Of a DNA stretch of 35,160 nt, positions 1-6,017 are shown one piece after another. The stretch is taken from NCBI GenBank assembly GCA_020723385.1, contig DYIZ01000048.1:1-35160 (forward strand), given 5' to 3'. Position 1 is the first letter of the stretch. The number at the start of each line of letters is the position of its first letter. The notes under the pieces were generated by a model. That model ran no database searches. It was not told the DNA's origin and saw only the letters and a program-made list of their open reading frames with translations. The stretch comes from Candidatus Aquidulcis sp. Its GTDB lineage: Bacteria; Chloroflexota; Anaerolineae; Anaerolineales; UBA4823. Both the position numbers and the translations under genes were made by a program.

Positions 1-1
1 G

Positions 2-7
2 TATAAT
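2..7 (+). promoter_or_regulatory. -10 box of a probable leaderless promoter
   Basis: A perfect TATAAT sits seven bases before the ATG at 15, so transcription would begin at or next to the start codon. The -35 region lies outside the window. The same spacing is seen at 10136-10141, 30840-30845 and 30884-30889, which supports reading it as a real leaderless promoter. Confidence 0.55.
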
Positions 8-14
8 GGAGATG

Positions 15-824
15 ATGATCCCCAACCTGAAGCCGAATCTGACCCCGGGAGCGGGTGTGACGCGGACCGCCGAGGGGGCGTGGCATTGTGAGATTCCCGC
101 CGGCCCGCGGGGGCGCTACCGCCTGGCCCAGCTCGACGATTACCGCGACCTGCCGCGCCGCGGCTTCCCCTGGAGACCGCCGCTGCGCCTGAGCCTGCGC
201 GCCCGCGTCTCCGCCGAAGAGCTGCCCGGCACGTGGGGTTTCGGGCTGTGGAACGACCCGTTCAGCGTATCGTTTGGGCTGGGCGGGATGGCGCGGCGGT
301 TCCCGGCGCTGCCCAACGCCGCCTGGTTCTTCTACGCCTCGCCGCCCAATTATCTATCTTTCCGCAATGATCTCCCGGCGCAGGGTTTCCTGGCCGCCAC
401 CTTTCGGGCTGCGGCCATCCCCGCCCCGCTGTTGGCGCTCGGCTCGCCGGTGATGGCGCTGGCGGTGATCCCGCTCACTGCCCGGCTGGTGCGCCGCCTG
501 CTGCGGGCGATGGTGGCGCAGGGTGCCGCGCTCGTACCCTCACCCCCTCCCCAGCCATCCCCCATTCCTGCTCTGGAAATAGGCGGAGGGGGGTTGACCG
601 CCTGGCGCACCTATACCCTCGATTGGCAGGCGGACAGCGTCTCCTTCGGGCTGGACGGCGCTACCTTTTTCGAGACCCCCATCAGCCCACGCCCGCCGAT
701 GAGTCTCGTCTTGTGGATAGACAATCAGTACGCCGCGCTGCCCCCACGCGGACGGTTGTCTTACGGCGTCTTGCTTAATCCCGAACCTGCCTGGCTCGAA
801 ATCGCCGATCTTCACATCGGATGA
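15..824 (+). CDS. Hypothetical protein with ConA/LamG-like jelly-roll features
   Basis: About 269 residues. I do not recognise a named family. The pattern of aromatic-rich beta strands (GTWGFGLWNDPF near the middle of the N-terminal half, YTLDWQADSVSFGLDG and PMSLVLWIDNQYA near the C-terminus, ending WLEIADLHI) is what concanavalin A-like, glycoside-hydrolase-16-like domains look like, but no catalytic ExDxE motif is visible, so an enzymatic role is not supported. The middle holds a hydrophobic helix and a proline/glycine-rich stretch encoded by a palindromic insert at 543-592. The ATG at 15 is chosen from the -10 box at 2-7; ATGs at 6 and 12 are in frame alternatives. It has no signal peptide, so it may act in the cytoplasm or on intracellular polysaccharide or lipid. 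Function unknown. Confidence 0.75.
   Translation: MIPNLKPNLTPGAGVTRTAEGAWHCEIPAGPRGRYRLAQLDDYRDLPRRGFPWRPPLRLSLRARVSAEELPGTWGFGLWNDPFSVSFGLGGMARRFPALPNAAWFFYASPPNYLSFRNDLPAQGFLAATFRAAAIPAPLLALGSPVMALAVIPLTARLVRRLLRAMVAQGAALVPSPPPQPSPIPALEIGGGGLTAWRTYTLDWQADSVSFGLDGATFFETPISPRPPMSLVLWIDNQYAALPPRGRLSYGVLLNPEPAWLEIADLHIG
543..592. repeat. Palindromic C/G-rich element inside a coding sequence
   Basis: CCCCCTCC (543-550) pairs with GGAGGGGG (585-592), with a smaller inner GCC/GGC (554-556, 582-584) and TTCC/GGAA (565-568, 575-578) pairing. It is translated in frame as a Pro-rich then Gly-rich stretch. Its composition resembles the insert in the polymerase gene at 11588-11663. Confidence 0.5.
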
Positions 825-846
825 AGGTTGGCCGTGAAAAATGCCG

Positions 847-875
847 TTGACTTTTAGCCTGTAAGGGCTTATACT
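847..875 (+). promoter_or_regulatory. Sigma70-type promoter
   Basis: TTGACT (847-852), a 17-base spacer and TATACT (870-875). Predicted start is near 882, so the transcript has a leader of about 130 bases before the SWIM gene, interrupted by the terminator hairpin at 949-978. Confidence 0.7.
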
Positions 876-881
876 GAAAGA

Positions 882-978
882 GCCTTGAGAACACCAATCT
901 GTATTTCGAGCAGTCCTTCGAAAACGAACTCCTGCATCGGTAGTTGAAGGCACGCGCGTATTGGCGTGTGCCTTTTTT
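882..978 (+). ncRNA. Possible small RNA or attenuator leader
   Basis: A strong promoter and a textbook intrinsic terminator enclose about 97 bases with no open frame of note. CCTTC (915-919) plus AACT (927-930) can pair with the contiguous AGTTGAAGG (942-950), whose last bases form the 5' arm of the terminator, so an antiterminator-terminator switch is possible. No known riboswitch class is recognised. It is either a free small RNA or a regulated leader of the SWIM gene. Confidence 0.35.
949..978 (+). terminator. Intrinsic terminator in the leader of the SWIM gene
   Basis: GGCACGCGC (949-957) pairs with GCGTGTGCC (964-972), nine pairs including one G-T, six-base loop, followed by six T (973-978). 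It lies 34 bases upstream of the ATG at 1013. Confidence 0.7.
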
Positions 979-1012
979 GCTACATAATTTGCCCGAAAGG
1001 AGAAAACAATCT

Positions 1013-1255
1013 ATGGATTATGCGATGGTCAACAAGCTCCAAAAAGCGAAGCGCTATGCCGAACAGCGCGATCGCATCCACATCGAATCGCTCTCGGTGA
1101 CGTTCAATGGGGACAATAATCCGCACACCGTTCATTACCAGAATGGCGTTTGGCAGTGTGATTGTGAGTTCTTCCAGGCACGCGGGCTTTGCAGCCACAC
1201 AATGGCGCTGGAGATCATTTTAGAAGGGATGATCCCCCAACCGACCGAATCCTGA
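1013..1255 (+). CDS. Small SWIM zinc-finger protein
   Basis: An 80-residue protein. It holds a CxC near residues 46-48 (QCDCEFFQ) and a CxH near residues 57-59 (GLCSHTMA), the CxCxnCxH signature of SWIM zinc fingers, which bind DNA or protein. In larger proteins this domain accompanies SWI2/SNF2 helicases or transposases; here it is alone apart from a short helical N-terminus. The ATG at 1013 is preferred over an in-frame ATG at 944 because GAAAGGAG lies at 995-1002 and because 944 sits upstream of the terminator hairpin. It is monocistronic, closed by the terminator at 1309. Role unknown. Confidence 0.85.
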   Translation: MDYAMVNKLQKAKRYAEQRDRIHIESLSVTFNGDNNPHTVHYQNGVWQCDCEFFQARGLCSHTMALEIILEGMIPQPTES

Positions 1256-1308
1256 CAACCGAGCGTCAAACGCGGGGGATATCCCCCTCAATAGAGAACT
1301 TTCCGTCA

Positions 1309-1342
1309 AAAACGGGCGATTCAGTCGCCCGTTTTCTCTTTT
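1309..1342 (+). terminator. Intrinsic terminator after the SWIM gene
   Basis: AAAACGGGCGA (1309-1319) and TCGCCCGTTTT (1325-1335) form a perfect 11-bp stem with a five-base loop, followed by CTCTTTTA. The rest of the gene-free stretch 1256-1579 shows only this hairpin, a small GGGGGATATCCCCC palindrome (1274-1287) and the promoter at 1514. Confidence 0.85.
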
Positions 1343-1513
1343 ATCGCCGATTTTTGTGTTTATCCGATCAGCGGGGTGCAGCCCTTCAACAGGCCCAAGA
1401 CAAGACTTCAGCCATCCAGTATGTGCGTCCTAAAGGCCACACTCCAGGGGTATTCGCGAGACGATTAGATTCGTCCCGGTTCTTCTTTTCGGACGCTTTC
1501 ACAGATTTTCCTC

Positions 1514-1564
1514 TTGACAAAGTGCAGAAAATTCTATAGAATACTCTGTAGTGCAGAGTTCTCT
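1514..1564 (+). promoter_or_regulatory. Strong promoter with operator-like repeats
   Basis: TTGACA (1514-1519), a 17-base spacer and TAGAAT (1537-1542). A perfect palindrome ATTCTATAGAAT (1531-1542) covers the -10 box. A second inverted repeat, ACTCTG-TAGTG-CAGAGT (1543-1559), covers the expected start site. AGTGCAGA occurs twice as a direct repeat (from 1521 and from 1550), 29 bp or about three helical turns apart. The winged-helix regulator encoded at 2154 is the obvious candidate to bind here. Confidence 0.75.
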
Positions 1565-1579
1565 AAAAGGAGCAACCAC

Positions 1580-2149
1580 ATGAACATCTCCCCCAATGAA
1601 GCCGAAGAAGCGTTGGCTGCCATCCAAAAGGTGACGCAGAAAACCCGCCGCTCGGTAGCCAGCAGCGGCGCTTACATTTTCCTGATTATCACGGGTTTGG
1701 TCTGGCTTGTCGGATTCCTGGCTACCCAATTCCTGACCGGCGACATTGTCGGGTATATCTGGACCGGGATGACCATCCTGGGTACTGCTCTCTCGATCCC
1801 GCTGGGCGCCAGGATAAGCCGACGGGTCCACAACCCATCGGTGGGCGCGATAGCCAGGCGGGCTGTGCTATTCTGGGTGTTCCTGATCTTGTGCGGCATC
1901 GCCACCATCGCCGTCACCCGGCCAACGGATGGGAAACAGGCAACCATGATCATCATCCTTTTCATTATGATCGGCCAGATGGCCATGGGCATGCTGACTT
2001 CTTTCTCATCCGTTTGGTGGACGCTGCCGGTCGTTATCCTGGCGTTGATTGGCTACTTCTTGCTGCCCGGTTATTTCTATTTGTGGATGGCGATTTTGGG
2101 CGGCGGCGGGATGATTGCCCTGGCCTTTTACTATCGCTCGAGGTGGTAA
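1580..2149 (+). CDS. Polytopic membrane protein, first gene of an ABC-exporter operon
   Basis: 189 residues. The first 30 are soluble and rich in charged residues (a short helical segment with NEAEEALAAIQKV); the rest is about five transmembrane helices, with arginine-rich loops (GARISRRVHN) that would face the cytoplasm. I do not recognise a named family. The ATG at 1580 follows AAAGGAG at 1566-1572; an upstream in-frame start at 1514 would lie inside the promoter. It is followed after 4 bases by a winged-helix regulator and then by an ABC ATPase and permease, so it is likely an accessory, sensing or immunity-type membrane component of that system. Confidence 0.8.
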   Translation: MNISPNEAEEALAAIQKVTQKTRRSVASSGAYIFLIITGLVWLVGFLATQFLTGDIVGYIWTGMTILGTALSIPLGARISRRVHNPSVGAIARRAVLFWVFLILCGIATIAVTRPTDGKQATMIIILFIMIGQMAMGMLTSFSSVWWTLPVVILALIGYFLLPGYFYLWMAILGGGGMIALAFYYRSRW

Positions 2150-2153
2150 ACCC

Positions 2154-2447
2154 ATGGCCGAGCTGAACGAAACCATCCACCAGCCGGTGCGCCTGCGCAT
2201 CATGGCCGCCCTCGTCACTCTGGAAGCAGGCAACGAAGTGGATTTCTCGTATCTGCGCAACCTGCTCGAGGTCACCGATGGCAACCTGGGCGCACACCTG
2301 CGCAAGCTGGAAGAGGCTGGCTACATCGCCGTCAATAAAACTTTCGTCGAACGCAAACCGCGCACCTACGTTACCGCCACGACCGAAGGGCGCAGGGTTT
2401 TCCAGGAGCATGTGGCGGCGCTCGAAGCAATTTTGAAAAGGAAGTGA
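2154..2447 (+). CDS. Winged-helix transcriptional regulator (HTH_34/ArsR-MarR-like)
   Basis: 97 residues, nearly all one winged helix. Helix-turn-helix residues run through VDFSYLRNLLEVTDGNLGAH and LRKLEEAGYIAV, with a wing containing KTFVERKPRTYVTATTEGR. This matches the small winged-helix DNA-binding family often placed beside ABC-2 exporters. The start at 2154 uses GAGGTGG at 2140-2145, overlapping the preceding stop. No metal-binding cysteine pair of classical ArsR sensors is visible, so the inducer is not predicted. It probably represses its own operon by binding the repeats at 1521-1559. Confidence 0.88.
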   Translation: MAELNETIHQPVRLRIMAALVTLEAGNEVDFSYLRNLLEVTDGNLGAHLRKLEEAGYIAVNKTFVERKPRTYVTATTEGRRVFQEHVAALEAILKRK

Positions 2448-2455
2448 GGCAAGCT

Positions 2456-3379
2456 ATGACTGCCATTGTTCAAGTTCAAAAGCTCCACAAAACTTACGGG
2501 GCAACCGTTGCCGTGGAGGATATTTCGTTCGAGGTCCAGGAAGGCGAGATCTTCGGGATGGTTGGCCCCAATGGGGCGGGCAAGACCACCACCATCGAAT
2601 GCCTGGAAGGATTGCGCAAGCCAGATGGCGGGACGGTGCGCGTCCTGGGCGTGGACCCGCAGCGCGAGGGCCAGAATCTTTGCCTGCGCGTGGGGATGCA
2701 GTTGCAGCAATCCAACCTGCCGGATCGTATGCGCGTCTGGGAGGCGCTCGACCTGTATGCTTCGTTCTACCCAAAGGCCGTAGATTGGAAGGAACTGCTG
2801 GTCGAGCTGGGATTGGAGGAGAAACGCAACACTCCCTTCGCGAAGCTGTCTGGCGGGCAAAAGCAGCGCCTGTTCATCGCCCTGGCGCTCCTTCCAGACC
2901 CGCAACTGGTTTTCCTCGATGAGCTGACCACCGGTCTCGACCCCCAGGCGCGGCGCGCCATTTGGGATTTGGTGCGCGAGGTGCGCGGCAGAGGCAAAAC
3001 CGTTCTGCTGACCACCCATTTCATGGAGGAAGCCGAGCGCCTTTGCGACCGGATCGCCATCCTCGACCACGGAAAGATCGTGGCTCTGGATACACCCGCC
3101 AGCCTGATTCAGGGATTGGGAGCGGAGGAGCGTGTCGTCTTCAACGTGGATAGGCCCCTGCCGGCAGGCTTCGAAAAGGATTTTTCCAGTCCGGTCAGGC
3201 TCGACGTCCAGGGAGAGCAGGTGGTCATCCATTCCAAGAATGGCCGCGACGTCCCCTTGGTGAGCGAAGTGGTCACGCTGTTGAGCGAGAAACACATCCA
3301 ATTTCGAGATTTACGCACCGAGCAGCCGAACCTGGAAGATGTCTTCCTGAGCCTGACCGGGCGTGAGATGAGAGCGTGA
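2456..3379 (+). CDS. ABC transporter ATP-binding protein
   Basis: 307 residues. Walker A GPNGAGKTT, Q-loop, signature LSGGQKQRL, Walker B LVFLDE followed by LTTGLDP (the usual proline after DE is leucine), and H-loop TTHFMEEAE are all present. After about residue 220 there is the C-terminal extension common in CcmA/drug-export type ATPases that work with ABC-2 permeases. The ATG at 2456 is preferred; a GTG at 2444 overlapping the previous stop is possible and adds four residues. It couples ATP hydrolysis to export by the permease encoded next. Substrate (drug, lipid or peptide) cannot be told from sequence. Confidence 0.95.
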   Translation: MTAIVQVQKLHKTYGATVAVEDISFEVQEGEIFGMVGPNGAGKTTTIECLEGLRKPDGGTVRVLGVDPQREGQNLCLRVGMQLQQSNLPDRMRVWEALDLYASFYPKAVDWKELLVELGLEEKRNTPFAKLSGGQKQRLFIALALLPDPQLVFLDELTTGLDPQARRAIWDLVREVRGRGKTVLLTTHFMEEAERLCDRIAILDHGKIVALDTPASLIQGLGAEERVVFNVDRPLPAGFEKDFSSPVRLDVQGEQVVIHSKNGRDVPLVSEVVTLLSEKHIQFRDLRTEQPNLEDVFLSLTGREMRA

Positions 3380-3387
3380 GGTGGACC

Positions 3388-4143
3388 ATGTTTAACACGA
3401 AAAGCCTGACGAAAATGGTCTGGATGGAAGCCAAGCTGTTCCTGCGCGAGCCGGTGAGCGCCTTTTTTACGCTGGTATTCCCCCTGTTGATGCTGTTCAT
3501 TTTTGGCAGCATCTTCAGCAACAAGCCTGTACCGGGCATGGGCGACAGCCAGGGGGTGATAGACAATCTGATCCCGGCCTTGACTGCCATGGTCATCGGC
3601 ATGACCGGGTTGATGCCCATCACCATCACACTGGCGACTTACCGGGAAAACGGCATCCTGCGCCGCCTGCGCACCACCCCTGTCAGCCCACTGGTCGTCA
3701 TGGCTGCGCAGTTGGTTGTGGTTTTCACCATGACCACTCTGGGTGTGCTTCTGCTTGCCGCTGCCGGGAAGCTGTTTTATCACGTGCGCTTCGTAGGCAA
3801 TATCTTCAGCATCCTGGGCGGATTTACCCTGAGCAGCCTGAGCTTCTTCGGGATCGGGTTCATCCTGGCGGGTGTCATGCCATCGGCCCGCTCCGCCCAA
3901 ATCGTCGCCATGGTGCTGCTCTACCCGATGCTGATCCTCTCCGGGGCTGCCTGGCCGCGTGAATTGATGCCCAACGCCGTCTCGAAGTTGTCGTCTTTCT
4001 TGCCGCTGACCTACGTGGTCAACCTGCTGCGCGGCCTGTGGGGTGGCGAAAGCTGGGGCCATCACCTGCTGGATGTGGGGGTATTGGCGGGGGTGCTCGT
4101 GCTGGGAGTCATCATCTCGATGAAGACTTTTCGCTGGGAGTAG
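3388..4143 (+). CDS. ABC-2 type permease
   Basis: 251 residues with about six transmembrane helices and the ABC-2 family layout: an amphipathic N-terminus (MVWMEAKLFLREP), a short extracytoplasmic loop (SNKPVPGMGDSQGVIDN), and the conserved cytoplasmic stretch YRENGILRRLRTTPVSP before the third helix. The start at 3388 has GTGAGGTGG just upstream; a GTG at 3376 overlapping the ATPase stop is an alternative. It is the membrane half of the exporter and the last gene of the 1580-4143 operon. Confidence 0.93.
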   Translation: MFNTKSLTKMVWMEAKLFLREPVSAFFTLVFPLLMLFIFGSIFSNKPVPGMGDSQGVIDNLIPALTAMVIGMTGLMPITITLATYRENGILRRLRTTPVSPLVVMAAQLVVVFTMTTLGVLLLAAAGKLFYHVRFVGNIFSILGGFTLSSLSFFGIGFILAGVMPSARSAQIVAMVLLYPMLILSGAAWPRELMPNAVSKLSSFLPLTYVVNLLRGLWGGESWGHHLLDVGVLAGVLVLGVIISMKTFRWE

Positions 4144-4148
4144 AAAAA

Positions 4149-4209
4149 TGGCGACAGTCGCCTGTTTTGGAGTGAGTTGTGACTCCAAATCATCAGGCGA
4201 CTGTCGCCA
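4149..4209. terminator. Long perfect inverted repeat, terminator for the minus-strand gene
   Basis: TGGCGACAGTCGCCTG (4149-4164) and its exact complement (4194-4209) enclose a second stem TTTGGAGT/ACTCCAAA (4166-4173, 4182-4189). Each outer arm is itself a small palindrome (GGCGACAGTCGCC). Read on the minus strand the hairpin is followed by five T (4144-4148), so it can terminate the gene that ends at 4334; it may also stop the exporter operon from the other side. It could alternatively be a mobile palindromic element. The remainder, 4210-4333, shows nothing recognisable. Confidence 0.7.
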
Positions 4210-4333
4210 GACCCCTATGCTGTTGGTGAAGGGAATGGGGAGCGTGGTTGTAAATGTGCCGTTTTGCTATGACAGGAGATAATATTTTGGAACCAGAGCA
4301 ATGCGGCGCATGAGGCGGAGAACCATTTTCTCC

Positions 4334-4840
4334 TTACCTCATGCAAGCACCCACGCAGAAGGGTAACGAAATAGTAAAGGATGAATACTTCAACGGAGTG
4401 TAAGCGGTAGCTGTGAATGAGTGGGATTGGTTGATTTCATCCACAACAATCGTCATGTTAGCTTCGAACTTCTCACCTGGTTTGAGCTCAAGATGCCCGA
4501 TAGCCAAATCTGGATGTACCTTGGACCAAGCAATATCTTCACCATCAATATACTTAATGTCCAAAACCGGCGAATCTCCACCACTGTCTATCACGATTGT
4601 TTTTCTCGTCACATTTTCGATTGTTGCGCGAACAGAAACGGGTTCCCCATTCTCATATCGACTCTGCGGTAACCATAAAGTGAGACGAACACCACTATCA
4701 GTCCGGGTTTCACTGATAGGACAGCCGCCGCCGAAACACCAGACGAATGACCCAATCTTCCAAACCACGATAACGACACAAGAAAGGCTCAGCAGCGCAA
4801 TCGCTAACAAAATATACTTGTTCGTATTTTGATTCACCAT
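4334..4840 (-). CDS. Membrane-anchored protein with a BsuPI-like beta domain
   Basis: 168 residues. An N-terminal hydrophobic segment (YILLAIALLSLSCVVIVVW, about residues 9-27) anchors an exported domain. The outside part has the pattern of the intracellular-proteinase-inhibitor/BsuPI-like fold: VRLTLWLPQSRYENGEPV, then VRATIENVTRKTIVI, then LELKPGEKFEANM. Two cysteines (FCVGAC) lie at the C-terminus and one pair-like site follows the anchor (WCFGGGCP). The start codon at 4840 has only a weak purine-rich upstream signal. Base composition is clearly more AT-rich than the neighbours, which suggests acquisition by transfer. Function unknown. Confidence 0.75.
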   Translation of the reverse strand: MVNQNTNKYILLAIALLSLSCVVIVVWKIGSFVWCFGGGCPISETRTDSGVRLTLWLPQSRYENGEPVSVRATIENVTRKTIVIDSGGDSPVLDIKYIDGEDIAWSKVHPDLAIGHLELKPGEKFEANMTIVVDEINQSHSFTATAYTPLKYSSFTISLPFCVGACMR

Positions 4841-4890
4841 TTTCTCTTGCGTCCGTCGAGCTTATTGTGAAAACAGCGCAGTGCAACGAT

Positions 4891-6009
4891 TCACGAGTCG
4901 ATCAGCCATAGCCACGCATTATCGAAGCGGCAGGTGGTATCCCCCGACTCATTGATTCCCACCAATCCCACGAAGCCCTCCTCGAGCATCGAATCGGCGG
5001 TTTGGTATTCGGTCACCAGCTCGGCGTAGCGGGCATTGATCGAGGCCACCGCCTGCTCGTATTCGGCCAGCGCCTTCTCGTATTGATCCATCTGAACCTT
5101 GTCATCGAGGTCCGCTGGTTTCTGGGGTTTGGCGGGGAGCTTGGGCAGCGGGGCGGGCGGCGCGGTGACGTCCACTTCTCCCAACAGCAGGTAATTCGAA
5201 TAGATATAGAGCATGTTGCCTTTTCCCACCACCGCCAGCCGGTTGGTCGTGCCGCTCTCCCATTGGTAATCGGGGTCCAGATCGTTGGCGTAGAAATCGC
5301 TGAAATTGGCGGGTTTGCCCTCCACCATCGCCCCGAAAAAGACATGACCATAGCTCAACCCGGTGGCAATGACCATATATTGGCTGGGGAAATCCTCGTC
5401 GCCGCTGGCCCGCAAGACGAAACCACAGCCCGCTGACTCGTAAGTGCTGTTCCAGGTAATATCGGCCACCATGACGAAATCGCGGGCGATGACGGTGGGG
5501 AACTGGTTGGCGTAGCCGACGCCGTGGTACTCGGTGACGGTGATCGTCACCGGGGGGTGAATCCAGCCCACCGCGCCCGAAGTGGGGTCCACGCTATAAA
5601 AAGGCAGCTCGGCGATGATCGGCGCAATGGCAGTGGCCGTCGCCCGCATGGATTCGTCTATCACCGTAGCTTTCACCACCTGCGTAGCCGCCGCCGACTG
5701 CCGGGTAGCGGTGGCGTTCACCTGGGCCGATTCGGCGGTCGAACGGGCCTCGCTCTCCCCGCCGGCGCGCTGGGTAGCCGTCTGGGCAAAACTGGCGATC
5801 TTGGCCTCGGCGGTGGGATTCGGCGTCGCCTGGGGGAGACAGGCTGTAGTTAGAGATGCGGATAGAAAAATCAAAGCGAGTATCATTATCAGTTTGAGTT
5901 GTGCGCTAAAGCGCACACTACGGGCGTTCGTAGTAGGCGCTTCAGCGCCCTTGTCTGCGCTAAAGCGCACACTACGAGCCTTGTGCAATTTTGGCCTGGA
6001 AATTGACAT
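4891..6009 (-). CDS. Lipoprotein with ConA/LamG-like domain and coiled-coil insert
   Basis: 372 residues. A signal sequence (LIMILALIFLSASLTTAC, lipobox cysteine at residue 57) predicts a lipoprotein. It is followed by a helical Ala/Thr/Gln-rich region (about 60-125) and a beta-rich ConA-like domain (about 140-275, finishing with FVGLVGINESGDTTCRFDNAWLWL at the extreme C-terminus). The last two strands are separated by a proline-rich linker and a coiled coil (VQMDQYEKALAEYEQAVAS, about 290-350). Residues 11-36 are encoded by a palindromic repeat and contain ARSVRFSA twice, giving an unusually long region before the hydrophobic core. The start at 6009 lies 8 bases after the stop of the ABCG-type gene, so the two form an operon, and that protein carries a similar proline-rich coiled-coil module. 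Probably a cell-surface partner of the transporter. Confidence 0.8.
   Translation of the reverse strand: MSISRPKLHKARSVRFSADKGAEAPTTNARSVRFSAQLKLIMILALIFLSASLTTACLPQATPNPTAEAKIASFAQTATQRAGGESEARSTAESAQVNATATRQSAAATQVVKATVIDESMRATATAIAPIIAELPFYSVDPTSGAVGWIHPPVTITVTEYHGVGYANQFPTVIARDFVMVADITWNSTYESAGCGFVLRASGDEDFPSQYMVIATGLSYGHVFFGAMVEGKPANFSDFYANDLDPDYQWESGTTNRLAVVGKGNMLYIYSNYLLLGEVDVTAPPAPLPKLPAKPQKPADLDDKVQMDQYEKALAEYEQAVASINARYAELVTEYQTADSMLEEGFVGLVGINESGDTTCRFDNAWLWLIDS
5902..5976. repeat. In-frame palindromic repeat cluster in a signal-peptide region
   Basis: A 21-bp sequence is repeated exactly at 5902-5922 and 5956-5976, a spacing of 54 bp or exactly 18 codons. Each copy contains the palindrome GCGCTAAAGCGC. 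Between them lies another hairpin, GGCGC-TTCA-GCGCC (5936-5949), and a CTACG/CGTAG pair (5918-5922, 5929-5933). The cluster is translated as part of the lipoprotein N-terminus without breaking the frame. Confidence 0.85.
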
Positions 6010-6017
6010 CGTATATC

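Noticed and set aside
1189-1539. Open frame overlapping the SWIM gene end, the terminator and the promoter
   Set aside because: Its codons run through the intrinsic terminator at 1309 and the promoter at 1514, with no ribosome site or recognisable motif.
2366-3301. Long minus-strand frame opposite the ABC ATPase
   Set aside because: Antisense shadow of a gene with clear ABC motifs; composition bias keeps the opposite frame open.
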